Positions 23,296 through 32,401 of a DNA stretch of 40,352 bases are shown here, piece by piece. A program made the position numbers and the translations under genes. Position 1 is the first letter of the stretch; each line of letters opens with the position of its first letter. Origin of the DNA: Mesostigma viride (Eukaryota; Streptophyta; Mesostigmatophyceae; Mesostigmatales; Mesostigmataceae); contig RPFO01000022.1 of the NCBI GenBank assembly GCA_009746045.1, positions 5,011,702 through 5,052,053 of the forward strand, given 5' to 3'. Under the pieces are notes generated by a model. It saw only the letters and a program-made list of their open reading frames with translations. It did not search any database and had not been told where the DNA came from.

Positions 23296-25065
23296 ATGGC
23301 GTCTATTACCTCGCTGACGGGAGGGGTAACGGTCTGCAGAAACATCCCTGCGGCAGCGGTGGGGAGGGCAGCGTCCGCCGTGAGCTCCTATTCCAGCCGC
23401 TTGCAGAGGTTGATGCATCGTGATGCCCATGTCAGACCTGCGTTCCAATCACGTTTCTTGCGTGGCTGGGAGCAGGGCACGCTAGTCGGTGCCAGGCGGC
23501 ATGTGCCTTTGGGAAGCATTCAGCCGCGCGAGCTTGGCCGTTTCCAGCCGGACACATGGAAGAAGCAATTTGGCGGGCTTCCAGCTGACGAGCGCATGGT
23601 GAGCTGTTCCGCCCGGGCCAACCCTCCCTTCACGGGCCGCACCCGCATATCGGATGTGAAGCACGCGCCCGACGGCGGGCTGACCCGCGTGGGCGAGGAG
23701 CTGACGATCAAGGGGTGGGTCCGCACCGTGCGCAAGCAGAAGACCTTCTCGTTTATCGAGGTCAACGATGGGTCCACCCTGGCCGGCCTCCAGGTGGTTG
23801 CCCAGGCGGACTGTGCGGGCTACGACGCGATCGAGAGCGGGTCGCTCTGCACGGGCGCGTCCATCACGTGCGTGGGCACCCTGGTGGCCAGCCAGGGCGG
23901 CAAGCAGAAAGTCGAGCTCGCAGCGAAATCTCTCTCCCTCGTCGGCGGCGTGGACGACCCTGCCACGTACCCGCTTCAGAAGAAGCGCCACACGTTCGAG
24001 TTCCTCCGCAGCATCGCGCACCTGCGCCCGCGCACCAACACACTGGGCGCGGTCGCTCGCATCCGTCACGCGCTCTCGCTGGCCACCCACCAGTTCTTCG
24101 CCTCGCGCGGGTTTGTCTGGGTGTCCACCCCGATCATCACCGCGTCCGACTGCGAGGGCGCGGGCGAGCAGTTCCTCGTGACCTCCCTCGTGAAGCAATC
24201 AGGGCCGGGCGCAGGGACCCTCCCGGTTACCGATTCCGGGTCAGTCGACTTCTCGTCCGACTTCTTCGGCCGCCCCGCGTACCTGACCGTCTCTGGGCAG
24301 CTCAACGCGGAGATATACGCGACGGCGCTCTCGGATGTGTACACGTTCGGCCCGACATTCCGCGCCGAGAACAGCAACACGACCCGCCACCTGGCAGAGT
24401 TCTGGATGATCGAGCCCGAGATGGCGTTTGCCGACCTAAAGGACGACATGGCATGCGCCGAGGCCTATTTGAAGCATGTGATCCGCCACGTGCTGGACCA
24501 CTGCAGCGAGGACATGGCCTTCTTCGACGAGTTCATCGCCAAGGGGATCGTGGACCGGCTTGAGGCCATCGTGGCCGCGCCCTTTGCGCATGTGACGTAC
24601 ACCAGCGCGGTCGAGATGCTGGCATCCTCGGGTCATAAATTCGAGTTCCCGCCCAGCTGGGGCGCGGATTTGCAGACGGAGCATGAGCGGTACCTGACCG
24701 AGAAGCTGTTTAAGAACATCCCCGTGATCGTGACCGACTACCCAAAGGGCATCAAGGCGTTCTATATGCGGGAAAACCCCGACGGGAAGACGGTTGCCGC
24801 CATGGACATCTTGGTCCCTGGCGTGGGGGAGCTGATTGGAGGCAGCCAGCGAGAGGAGCGGGTGGATGTTCTACGGCGGCGGATCAAGGAGATTGGGCTC
24901 GAGGAGGCGCCGTACTGGTGGTACCTGGACCTGCGGCGGTACGGGAGTGTCCCCCATGCTGGGTTCGGGCTTGGGTTTGAGCGGCTCGTGCAGTTTGTGA
25001 CGGGGATGGAGAACATCCGGGATGTTATTCCGTTCCCCCGTACGCCGTCGTCAGCCGAGTTTTGA
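23296..25065 (+). CDS. asnS: Asparaginyl-tRNA synthetase, organellar type (589 aa, intronless)
   Basis: It charges tRNA-Asn with asparagine using ATP. The bacterial-type class II architecture is complete: an OB-fold anticodon-binding domain at about residues 134-220 (LTIKGWVRTVRKQKTFSFIE), then the catalytic domain with motif 2 (FRAENSNTTRHLAEFW, from residue 355) and motif 3 (GFGLGFERLV, 556-565). The first 110 residues are rich in Ser, Ala and Arg with few acidic residues and precede the conserved domain, as in a plastid and/or mitochondrial transit peptide. The start is the first ATG; the frame is open 27 nt further upstream but without an ATG. Codon use is strongly GC3-rich and there is no intron, unlike the neighbouring gene. 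Divergent from the EDR2-like gene. Confidence 0.96.
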   Translation: MASITSLTGGVTVCRNIPAAAVGRAASAVSSYSSRLQRLMHRDAHVRPAFQSRFLRGWEQGTLVGARRHVPLGSIQPRELGRFQPDTWKKQFGGLPADERMVSCSARANPPFTGRTRISDVKHAPDGGLTRVGEELTIKGWVRTVRKQKTFSFIEVNDGSTLAGLQVVAQADCAGYDAIESGSLCTGASITCVGTLVASQGGKQKVELAAKSLSLVGGVDDPATYPLQKKRHTFEFLRSIAHLRPRTNTLGAVARIRHALSLATHQFFASRGFVWVSTPIITASDCEGAGEQFLVTSLVKQSGPGAGTLPVTDSGSVDFSSDFFGRPAYLTVSGQLNAEIYATALSDVYTFGPTFRAENSNTTRHLAEFWMIEPEMAFADLKDDMACAEAYLKHVIRHVLDHCSEDMAFFDEFIAKGIVDRLEAIVAAPFAHVTYTSAVEMLASSGHKFEFPPSWGADLQTEHERYLTEKLFKNIPVIVTDYPKGIKAFYMRENPDGKTVAAMDILVPGVGELIGGSQREERVDVLRRRIKEIGLEEAPYWWYLDLRRYGSVPHAGFGLGFERLVQFVTGMENIRDVIPFPRTPSSAEF

Positions 25066-25582
25066 GAGGGGATTTGTTGATAATAATTTTGCTCGATGGA
25101 GGGGTGCCATTTGCCCCGGGCGAGCACAGTTGCTCGTTTTCTTGAAGAGGCAACTAGCGCGTCATGGCATGGGAGTCCTTTGCACGTTGCAGACCAGCCC
25201 TCTTTTAGGATGAAAGGCACAAAGGACTGAAACAGTACGTCCCATGCTGAGCTCTTGTTGATGAGTCAAAGATTTGATGTCTCTCTAGGAAAAGCTTGAC
25301 AGGATACTTAGCTCTACTGACATGTCCGGCCAGTAATGTGTAGTGGCAGTAAGATTTCACAAGCACCTTGCTGTCGGCCGGCAGGTTAATGACATACTTC
25401 AAGTTTTTATTACAACCAGTCACATGTGCCGCTCTTATCTCGTTATGCCGCGCAGTGACTTCAATCGCTGATGACTCGAAGAACATGCGTGTGTCAATAA
25501 CGCACAAATGTGCTAACTATATTGTACTCCTACACACACAGATCTCGAATGATTTATCTAGTACCAAATCCGAAAGGCTTGC
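25066..25582. other. AsnRS 3' flank, no gene seen
   Basis: This AT-richer sequence presumably includes the AsnRS 3' UTR. No second gene, tRNA or repeat was recognised, and short ORFs here look random. Confidence 0.5.
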
Positions 25583-26990
25583 ATTAAAATTAAATTAAAT
25601 TAAATTATAACATGTCTCCGTTGGGAGATCATGTAGCACATATTCCAGGTTGGATGGGTGGTGTGGAGGAAGCCGCGTAATCGAACTAACCTAACTCTAA
25701 GCTATATCTAGTCTAGAAAAGCCTATCTACGCTACTCATCAAAACGGCTCCTCCGTTTGGGGGGAGGCGGCTTGCCCACAGGGGCTGGCGTGTGCGCCTT
25801 GACAATCTTCTTCCACCGCGTCTTGTCCTGCATGGCAGTCCAAAGACGGGAGAGAGAGTGGATGCGGTACTCAAACTGGGCTGGGACCACAAGGTCGTCC
25901 AGCAACATCTGGGTATAGGTCATGGCATGTTTCCCTACCTTTTTAGGAATGTTCTTGGGGCCAGGCCAGGTCAAAATGTGCCGCCCCGGTTGGCCGAGCC
26001 GCTGGGGACCGGCCAGACCAAGGGCGGTGTCGACCTGGCTGGTGCGAGCAAGATGTCCTACAAATGCTATCCTACGCTGTCTAATCTCGTCCGAAATACG
26101 CGGCATACCGTGATACAAAGACTCTAAGGACCTACGCTGAGAAAACCCGACATTCAGGACCTGTCGGAGCATCCGGGTTACCGTGCCGTCTAGCTTGGCT
26201 GCCAGTGTTGCCGTGAGTGTCCACGCCTCGGCGCCATACGTGAGCACCGTGAGGACGAGGACCTTGAAGAGCATGCGCTTGCGGTGCTCGTCCAGGCCCT
26301 TGGAGCGCCAGTAGGTGTTGAGCGAACGGAGCTTGGCCCAGGAAAGGCCGATGCGGGTGTCCACATCGTCGGCAGTGTCCGGAAGCCAACTCCCCAACAG
26401 CTTGAAGCGGTCGCGGAGTGGGACCTCCGTCCCGTCTAGCAGGCGCGGCAGCGGTGGGCGACTGGAGGCCCCAATCACCATCGCCTCAGTTTTGACACTA
26501 ATCTCCAACCCCACCGCCCTCGCCTCCAGGCCCAGACAGTCCAGCCAGGTCTGAATGTGCTCGGGGCGCGCGATGAGGGTGGTGTCGTCCGCATAAATCA
26601 GGTCAGCCAGGCGGTAACCCGTGCTAACCCCGCCGTGCCCACGCTCGTTAAGGATGTCCAAGCCTGGCTCGAACCCCTTAAGAGCAGTAAAGCGCGCACG
26701 TGCCTGGCGCATGACGTGGTCCACGACAATAATGAACAGGTATGGAGACAGGACACAACCTTGCCACACCCCGTGGTGAAGGGGGAATGGTGGGGTGGTG
26801 CCTTCCGCAGTCCGCACTACTGCCTGTGAGCCCTCATACAGTCGGCGAATGGCAGCAATAAACGCTGGTGGCACGCGGTCCAGAGCTAGGATGGCCCAAA
26901 GAGCCTCCCAGAGGACCGTGTCAAAGGCCTTGATATAGTCAACAAAAATGAGGACCAGCGGCAAACTGTCAGGGGGAAGGCTTGCATCAC
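25583..26990 (-). mobile_element. 5'-truncated non-LTR retrotransposon (LINE copy 1)
   Basis: A minus-strand LINE fragment contains the 3' half of a reverse transcriptase ORF, about 100 bp of 3' UTR, and a terminal tail of TTTAA repeats at 25583-25605. Just before the tail is CTCCCAACGGAG, which recurs in other tails in this window. The 5' boundary is unclear: the frame stays open to a stop near 27181, but similarity to RT fades above about 26990. The short tandem-repeat tail and the C-terminal VGHLART segment resemble RTE-type and related clades; the clade is not settled. Confidence 0.85.
25732..26964 (-). pseudogene. LINE reverse transcriptase, N-terminally truncated
   Basis: The 410 readable codons have RT motif A (FVDYIKAFDTV, residues 7-17), motif B (GVWQGCVLSPYLF, 65-77) and the catalytic YADD (124-127), followed by the LLGSWL segment and a C-terminal region with FVGHLARTSQVDT. 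In a full element this enzyme performs target-primed reverse transcription. The endonuclease and the N-terminal RT part are missing through 5' truncation, and the listed start is a TTG inside an open frame, so this copy should not make a working protein. No internal stop or frameshift interrupts the preserved part, which suggests a fairly recent insertion. Confidence 0.9.
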
Positions 26991-27048
26991 TCCCCGGAAA
27001 GGAGAACTTTTGCGGATGACTGTAGGTGTAAGTTGGCGATGCCCTAGG

Positions 27049-27275
27049 ATCCGGAGACGTCCGTCCTATAGTCAGCGAAAGTTGGTGCGAGCGGTCCCCA
27101 GTTCGATTCCGGTCGGATTCATTTGCAGATCGCGTTTTCCGCGTTTTCCGCGGACCGGCACTGAACGCAAATGGTTTTCACCTTTGCGGAGTGCCAAATC
27201 AGAATATTCAAGAGACAAAATATGCTGCCTATATTGTTGTCTTTCTCGATAATTCTGCCGACCCATTAATTAATT
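27049..27275 (+). mobile_element. Possible tRNA-derived SINE-like fragment
   Basis: AGTTCGATTCC (27100-27110) matches a Pol III B box at 10 of 11 positions, and GTCGGAT after it partly pairs with ATCCGGA at 27049. The sequence ends in an ATTAATTAATTA tail at about 27265-27275, like other elements here. No proper cloverleaf can be drawn and the A box is weak, so this is a degenerate tRNA-related element at best. CGCGTTTTC is repeated at 27131-27150. Confidence 0.3.
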
Positions 27276-27381
27276 ACTCTCTGCTGAGACGCCATGCCCT
27301 AGCTTTTTGGTATAGCTATGCTGATCTTCCCCCCCATGACAGGCTCCCCCTTCGCTGGGCATAGCTTGAAGATCATGGGGA

Positions 27382-27510
27382 TGCAAGTGCCCTGGTGCAC
27401 CTAGAGCAAGGGTCCTTTACATCCCCACCCTTGCAGGAAGTAGCTTAGGATGTATGATAGGCCATGTGCTCCCCTCTGAGGGGCTATGTGCTACATATAC
27501 TCCCAACGGA
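27382..27510 (+). mobile_element. Short dispersed element (SINE or truncated LINE), interrupted by LTR insertion
   Basis: It starts TGCAAGTGCCCTGGTGCACC and runs through CATGTGCTCC to CTCCCAACGGA, where the LTR element is inserted. Sequence continues on the other side at 35966 with GTTATGTTACAATTC and an AATTC/AATT tail. The 5' part recurs at 40286-40352. The 3' part matches the tail of LINE copy 1 (TATGTGCTACAT, CTCCCAACGGAG). This is either a SINE borrowing a LINE tail or a very short LINE copy. Confidence 0.6.
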
Positions 27511-28176
27511 TGTTACGTGCCAACCCAGGTCCCTAGCCTGAGTGACGTAGCGAAAGATCCTCCATGCCGGAATTAGGAATAATCAAGGTAGCCTAATGCA
27601 GATTGCGCTTCACGACTGGGGTCGTGAGATATCTGGCATCGCGGCTTGACGCCAAGCTAATTAATACACACTTATAATGGCTAGCAAGACCAATTACAAA
27701 TGGATAGTTGCCCCAGGTTTAATGTGTAGGCGTCATCGCACTTATCATTCATCAAACCAAGAGGACGAGACTCTCGTCCTCGGACCAATTTCACCCAGGT
27801 CTGCCACTACGCTGGCAAGGGGCGCCGACATGGCGCCGACCTTCCAAAGCATGCAGTCCACACAAGATCCTCGGGTCGACATCGACCCTCGCCTACAGAA
27901 TCCACGCATGAGTACAATATCTCAACTAGCTATAAAGTACGCAGCGCGGCGCGACTGCACCGGCCCCTAGAAGATGCACGCATACAACAACCTAGGCCCA
28001 AAATAACTGGCCCGAATCACACAAACTATCATAGTTCCATACAAAAGTCCTGACTAAGGGACGATTCCCAAATTAAGTCCCGAAATAAGTCCCAAAGTCC
28101 TACGGACTATGACAACAAGCCAAAGTATATAATTTATTTCATTGTTGCGTCCGTCCTAAAGGGCCGGCACGCAACA
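27511..28176 (-). repeat. 3' LTR
   Basis: On minus it reads TGTTGCGTGCC to GGCACGTAACA. A TATA-like AATTATATACTTTGG lies about 35-50 nt inside its 5' end on minus. The opposite (plus) strand holds a 97-codon ORF from 27677 to 27970. Confidence 0.97.
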
Positions 28177-28190
28177 CTCCTCCCCCCCCA
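28177..28190 (-). other. Polypurine tract
   Basis: The minus strand reads TGGGGGGGGAGGAG directly against the 3' LTR, as needed for plus-strand priming in LTR retrotransposons. Confidence 0.85.
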
Positions 28191-28254
28191 CGGGGGTCGG
28201 TAGTCCCTACCGTACAAGAGTGGGAAAAGAAACAAGTATGCTACACTACTATAA

Positions 28255-28625
28255 GAGTACTATGTCCCAACCCCGGTTCACCCACGGGTTAGTAATACCA
28301 GTTCCTCTAGAGGTTGATACACAGGACCAACCCTAACGTAGTAGCATGAAACAGGATGACATGATCATTCCGCTATCCGTCATAAAACTCTCACAACCAT
28401 TTCAGCGACCGCAGTTGTTGGCGCGCCGATCCACTGGAGCCATCTTAGGGGACGCCACCGCGTGCCCTATCCCATCCACATTTAATAATGCACAGTCCAT
28501 GTAATCCCGCTCAACCAGTCCTGAGGTCCTGAGCAGTCTCAAACTTGATGAAATGTTGACCATAGGGGTACTATGTCCCAGCCCTTGTGCACCAACGGGC
28601 CAGTGAAACCAGGTCCCCCCAGACT
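28255..28625. repeat. Diverged 60-bp duplication near the 3' LTR
   Basis: Copies at about 28257-28314 and 28566-28624 share GTACTATGTCCCA, CACC-ACGGG and an ACCAG-TCC-C-AGA pattern, about 310 bp apart in direct orientation, inside the LTR element. Confidence 0.6.
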
Positions 28626-29007
28626 TGCCACGCAAGGGCAACTCTTTATATAGCCAATCAGGACTGTCAGCAGGAGGGAATATTTTTCATGCATACAACT
28701 TGATGATCCGGCCGACGAGGTGGCCAGTCATATGTATCCCGTCCAGCCGAAACCCAGCCTTACAACGCGACTGATGCGCGTAATCACATGACGATTAAGA
28801 AGTACTACTAGCGTCGACGACGGTGAGGCACAGCATGCGGTGCAGGCCCCCTGCTCAGAAGCGAGGGCGTGCACCAGAAGAATCTGATCCATCGCCTCAC
28901 TACCGACAGTTGTACGCGTCCTCTCAAATACAGGCGCGCCGTGAGCCAACCGACCATGCAACGTGGCCCTCCCTGGCCGTCGCTAGAGTGGCTGTATAGA
29001 GGGGGAA

Positions 29008-29217
29008 GCCCTAGCGTGGCCACTAGAGTGCGCCTCCCCTGCACCTGCGAACGCATGCAAGTGCCCGCAAGGCCCTAGTGTGTCCACTAGAGTGCGCCCC
29101 GCCGTCTCTATCCAGCGCAGGAAACAGTCAAAGTCGATCAACACCGGAAACTTGGATAATATGACACGTTAAGTGCCCAAAACTAGCAGGGCCCCAGCGT
29201 GTCCACTGGAGTGCGCC
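29008..29217. repeat. Three copies of a 27-bp motif
   Basis: GCCCTAGCGTGGCCACTAG (then AGTGCGCC) at 29008, and close variants at 29072 and 29191, occur in one orientation, 64 and 119 bp apart. The second and third are also preceded by AAGTGCCC. The core TGTCCACTAGAGTGC is partly palindromic (CTAG). Function unknown; a binding-site array or a decayed tandem repeat are both possible. Confidence 0.75.
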
Positions 29218-29466
29218 CTGCCAACTCCTCCACGAAGCTGCAGTAGTTTAGGCACAACACCACTCCGGCCGACGTGCATAGACCGGAGCATTCCTTACTG
29301 CCAATGTGCCTGAACTCCACCGCAAGCGGGGGAAAACTCCTCAGCTCGCAGTCACACCCTCCGTGACACTTGCACAGCAAGAGCACGGTTGATGTTTGCG
29401 CAGGCCCATATGCATTGATGCTCGAGGCCGCCGACGTGGACTGCATAGCGCCCGCAATGCCCGCAC

Positions 29467-29712
29467 TTATATAATGCAATGGGCAGGTCGGGGAGTGACA
29501 CGCCTTGCAGGAACTGTCGTATCAGTAACGTTGCCCCTGCGAGACACCGTGCTGCTCATGGAGTAGGGCCGAAGCAACCCCGCAGTCCCAAACAAGAGCT
29601 CCTCGGGCTCGATCGCGCCCAGCACATACAGCGCTCGTGGACCGGGGTCAATGCCCGCACGAACGATCACCGCCTGTCCACCCCGCTTGACTGTCTTGCC
29701 CAGGATCCCCAT
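29467..29712 (-). CDS. Unrecognised 81-codon ORF inside the LTR element
   Basis: The reading (GILGKTVKRGGQAVIVRAG and so on) has a balanced composition and looks less random than its neighbours, but it matches no family I know. A second ORF (29183-29479, minus, another frame) overlaps its end and is Cys-rich in the middle (CKCHGGCDC). Either may be a remnant of a larger gene carried by the element, or chance. Confidence 0.2.
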   Translation of the reverse strand: MGILGKTVKRGGQAVIVRAGIDPGPRALYVLGAIEPEELLFGTAGLLRPYSMSSTVSRRGNVTDTTVPARRVTPRPAHCII

Positions 29713-31225
29713 TCCCGCAACAGAAACACGCCCCTATGTATGCAGTCCCCACCGCGCATCGCCACATCCCCCACTCGAAGCTTGAAGGCCTCTCACCACC
29801 CCTGTACCAGTGCATGGCCATGGGGTAGAGTACGTTTTGAAGCCCACACAGCCCGCCCGCCATGCACATGGAACGCCCTGCTCTGAGTCCCTCATCCATG
29901 CAACCTCGTAGGCGCGCGGACACGAGCCACTTGCAAATCACGCTCGATCGGCCTCCACCAGTGGTGCAAGGGAACAACTCCCTACCGGGCTCAGCCCACA
30001 GGAGGGACGCGAACACTGCGCGATGGTAGCCATGCACAGGGTCGCGGGCAGTGACTAGGTGCTCAGACTCCAGCAGCTCGATCCTGCCTGCCTCTCAGTC
30101 TCGGGTCGCCGTTACTACAGTCCCCGTGACTCGCCCTCGACGGCCAGATCCCGCACGTCCCATGTACCTCAGTGCTCTGCCATGGCTCAGCGCGCGTCAG
30201 CGCCGGGTCCGCTCAGAGCGGATGTACCGGCCCAATGCAGTGATACCGGGTGTTACTCGGACACCGGCAGTCTGCGGGGCGACAGCGCCACATCATGTGG
30301 CATCGGCACCATGCACGCGCACTGTTGAGGCGGTGAGACAATGACCGGACACCGCCACCTGCTTCTGATGCAACCACGACCGGCACCAGCGCAACCAGTG
30401 CAACCACGACCGGCTGGGTCATCCACCACTACTGCCGGCAGTACGTGCTGTCGCCATGCAACTGCACCGTGCCCGCATATGCTTGCAGCCCCGGGGGCCC
30501 TTACTCCCGACAGTCGCGGCGGACGCGGGCGCGCCCTGCATGCACGGTTACTCGAGCCCAGGAGTGCCCTGACCCAGCTAGGCGTCGACTCAATGCCGGG
30601 GTAGCCAATTGGTTGGCTACCGACAATTCAACAAGGTGCTGTACATCTGTTTGCCGGCCGACCACGATTCAGTACAGGCTCCGCCCTGCCTGATCGCCCA
30701 GTCGCATCGGGGTTGCAACAGCCTCCACGCACCGTGCCGTCTCCATGCACCGTGTCGCAATGGTGAAATTAATCACGTACGGGTGCACGAGAAGCGAGGC
30801 GCGTCCCTCATGCGCCAGGAAGTCAGGGAGCCGTGACTCATAGCCGCCAGCCGGAAGACTCCCTATAATAATACTTGGCCGCGTGCCATGGGACTCCGCG
30901 TCCGTTGGTCACGCGGGACGCGACGTGCAGTCAGGCCGTAGTCTGGGGTCGCTGGCACTCGCTGCCGAATCCGGCATCCCACGCGGAGATGCCTCGGTAC
31001 GGACGCCTTAGTAGTAGAATCATCAAGCATCCGGTGAGCCCATGTCCAAAAAGGCCAGGACCATGTGCACATGCGGTGCTGAGTGCCTGACGTGGTCCTC
31101 TTCGGGACGACCCGTTCAAGCCCACCGCCAACTGCAGATTATCCCATAGAGAATATATCATGGAGAAAATATATATATTATATAGAAAATAGAGAATATC
31201 GAAAATATATAATATCCGCACGCTG

Positions 31226-31332
31226 GCGCATCGATCCCTGGCATGGCAGTAGAAGGGTCGTCGGATCCACGCGCGGCTGCGCATCGATCCCTGGCATGGC
31301 AGTAGAAGGGTCGTCGGATCCACGCGCGGCTG
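31226..31332. repeat. 53-bp tandem duplication
   Basis: Two perfect copies of a unit starting GCGCATCGATCCCTGGCATG and containing AGAAGGGTCGTCGGATCC lie between the two AT-rich islands of the LTR element. Confidence 0.95.
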
Positions 31333-31599
31333 CGGTGGATTCCTACATAGATGGCCGGCTCGATCCAAAGCCGAACCGTGCCGATCATACAGGAGCTAGA
31401 TATATAATTAAGAAGAGTATGGTATCATAAAGAAGTGTAGTGGACCAGTACAAGTACTTAGTATATAAAAGGTAGGTATAGTAAAGAAGTATATGGTATT
31501 TTAGTAGCCATCTGGTTTCATACGCCTGCGACCCCTCCCCTTCCCCCGGGGACGACGCGTCCACGCGATCGTCCAATTACTGCCAAGGAGTCAAGGATG

Positions 31600-31985
31600 C
31601 TGGACGCCGGGCGCTCGTGTGTAATGCTATGTGCCCTATACTCGCTGTCAGGGCACCAAAAGGAACCATCGGGAAGCCAAACCACTCGCCGGCGCACGCG
31701 AATGTCCACATCCTGCGCGTCCAAAGTCGAGCCCAATGATGGTGTCCGCTGCGCCCAGCGGTGCGATGGTCGCAGCCAGGTCGAACGGGGTGCCTTGCAG
31801 CACACCTTTGATATCTGCCAGACCGGGCGATTGGTGTTGGCGACCATCCGGGTGGGTCAGAAGCACGGCCGTCCGGTGTGGGGGCTGGGCGTCAGGCCCA
31901 GCCGACGCACCAGTGCCGCGTTGATGAAGGACGTGGAAGCGCCTGTGTCGACCAAAAACTTGACATCCATGACGGTTGGTTGGCC
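31600..31985 (-). pseudogene. Retroviral-type aspartic protease remnant
   Basis: The minus strand from ATG at 31970 has the active-site FLVDTGAST, with a stop at 31857 in that frame. Sequence typical of the rest of the domain, including the IIGLDF segment, continues in a second frame (from about 31866) and then a third (to about 31600). At least two frameshifts therefore break it, and no working enzyme is expected from this copy. In an intact element it would cleave the Gag-Pol polyprotein. It lies downstream of Gag in the usual order, separated by about 420 bp that include AT-rich sequence. Confidence 0.85.
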
Positions 31986-32019
31986 GTATCTCAATATATT
32001 ATTACATTCTAATATAATA

Positions 32020-32098
32020 TCCCATTACCGCCAACGGTACCCTATATAAAACCACTAGTGCTAGACGCCTAATAGTAATTTCCCATTACCGCCAACGG
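32020..32098. repeat. 18-bp direct repeat around an AT-rich TATA-like segment
   Basis: TCCCATTACCGCCAACGG occurs at 32020 and 32081 (61-bp period), bracketing CCTATATAAAACC. It sits between Gag and protease, with further AT-rich sequence on either side (31990-32020 and 32222-32286). Confidence 0.85.
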
Positions 32099-32401
32099 CG
32101 TCTGCGCATGGGGTCAGTGCATTATTCCAAACACCCCCCTTACTGCTGATAGCATGAGAACAGGGTGACCTGCTACTGTGCAGGACCAATGCACCCTTGG
32201 TATTTGGCACCGGACTGAACATATTATAAAAATATAATTATTAGTTAAATATACTGATATAATATTATATATATTATAGTATTCTTCCTGCGGCAAACTC
32301 GTAACCGGCCACTGCTGGTGACTCAAAGGTCGCACTTTGTCCGGAGGCTAGCCAGTAAGCCTCGATCTCAATGACCGCGCGCAGCACGCCCTTGGTAGAA
32401 C

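Larger units (their letters stand above)
28191..31590 (-). other. Unassigned 3.4-kb internal region of the LTR element
   Basis: This is where RT, RNase H and integrase should lie, and it has about the right length, yet I find no YXDD, DAS or HHCC-type motif in the readable minus-strand frames. It is GC-rich from 28.7 to 31.1 kb and then AT-rich in two islands (about 31140-31215 and 31390-31500). Short ORFs exist on both strands; the best on minus is 29467-29712. Given 99% identical LTRs, a pol gene present at insertion should still be readable, so pol was probably lost or replaced before this copy inserted. Confidence 0.6.

Noticed and set aside
23482-24684. Long ORFs on both strands over the AsnRS gene
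   Set aside because: Shadows caused by high GC3; only the 23296-25065 frame has AsnRS motifs.
27049-27118. Functional tRNA gene
   Set aside because: B-box match, but T-stem mismatches, no D or anticodon arm, and incomplete acceptor pairing.
27314-27385. Hairpin formed by AGCTATG/CATAGCT and GATCTTC/GAAGATC
   Set aside because: The paired words occur in the same order on both sides, so they cannot form one nested stem.
28191-31590. Env-like or integrase gene in the LTR element
   Set aside because: No signal peptide, membrane segment, HHCC or catalytic motif could be identified in the readable frames.
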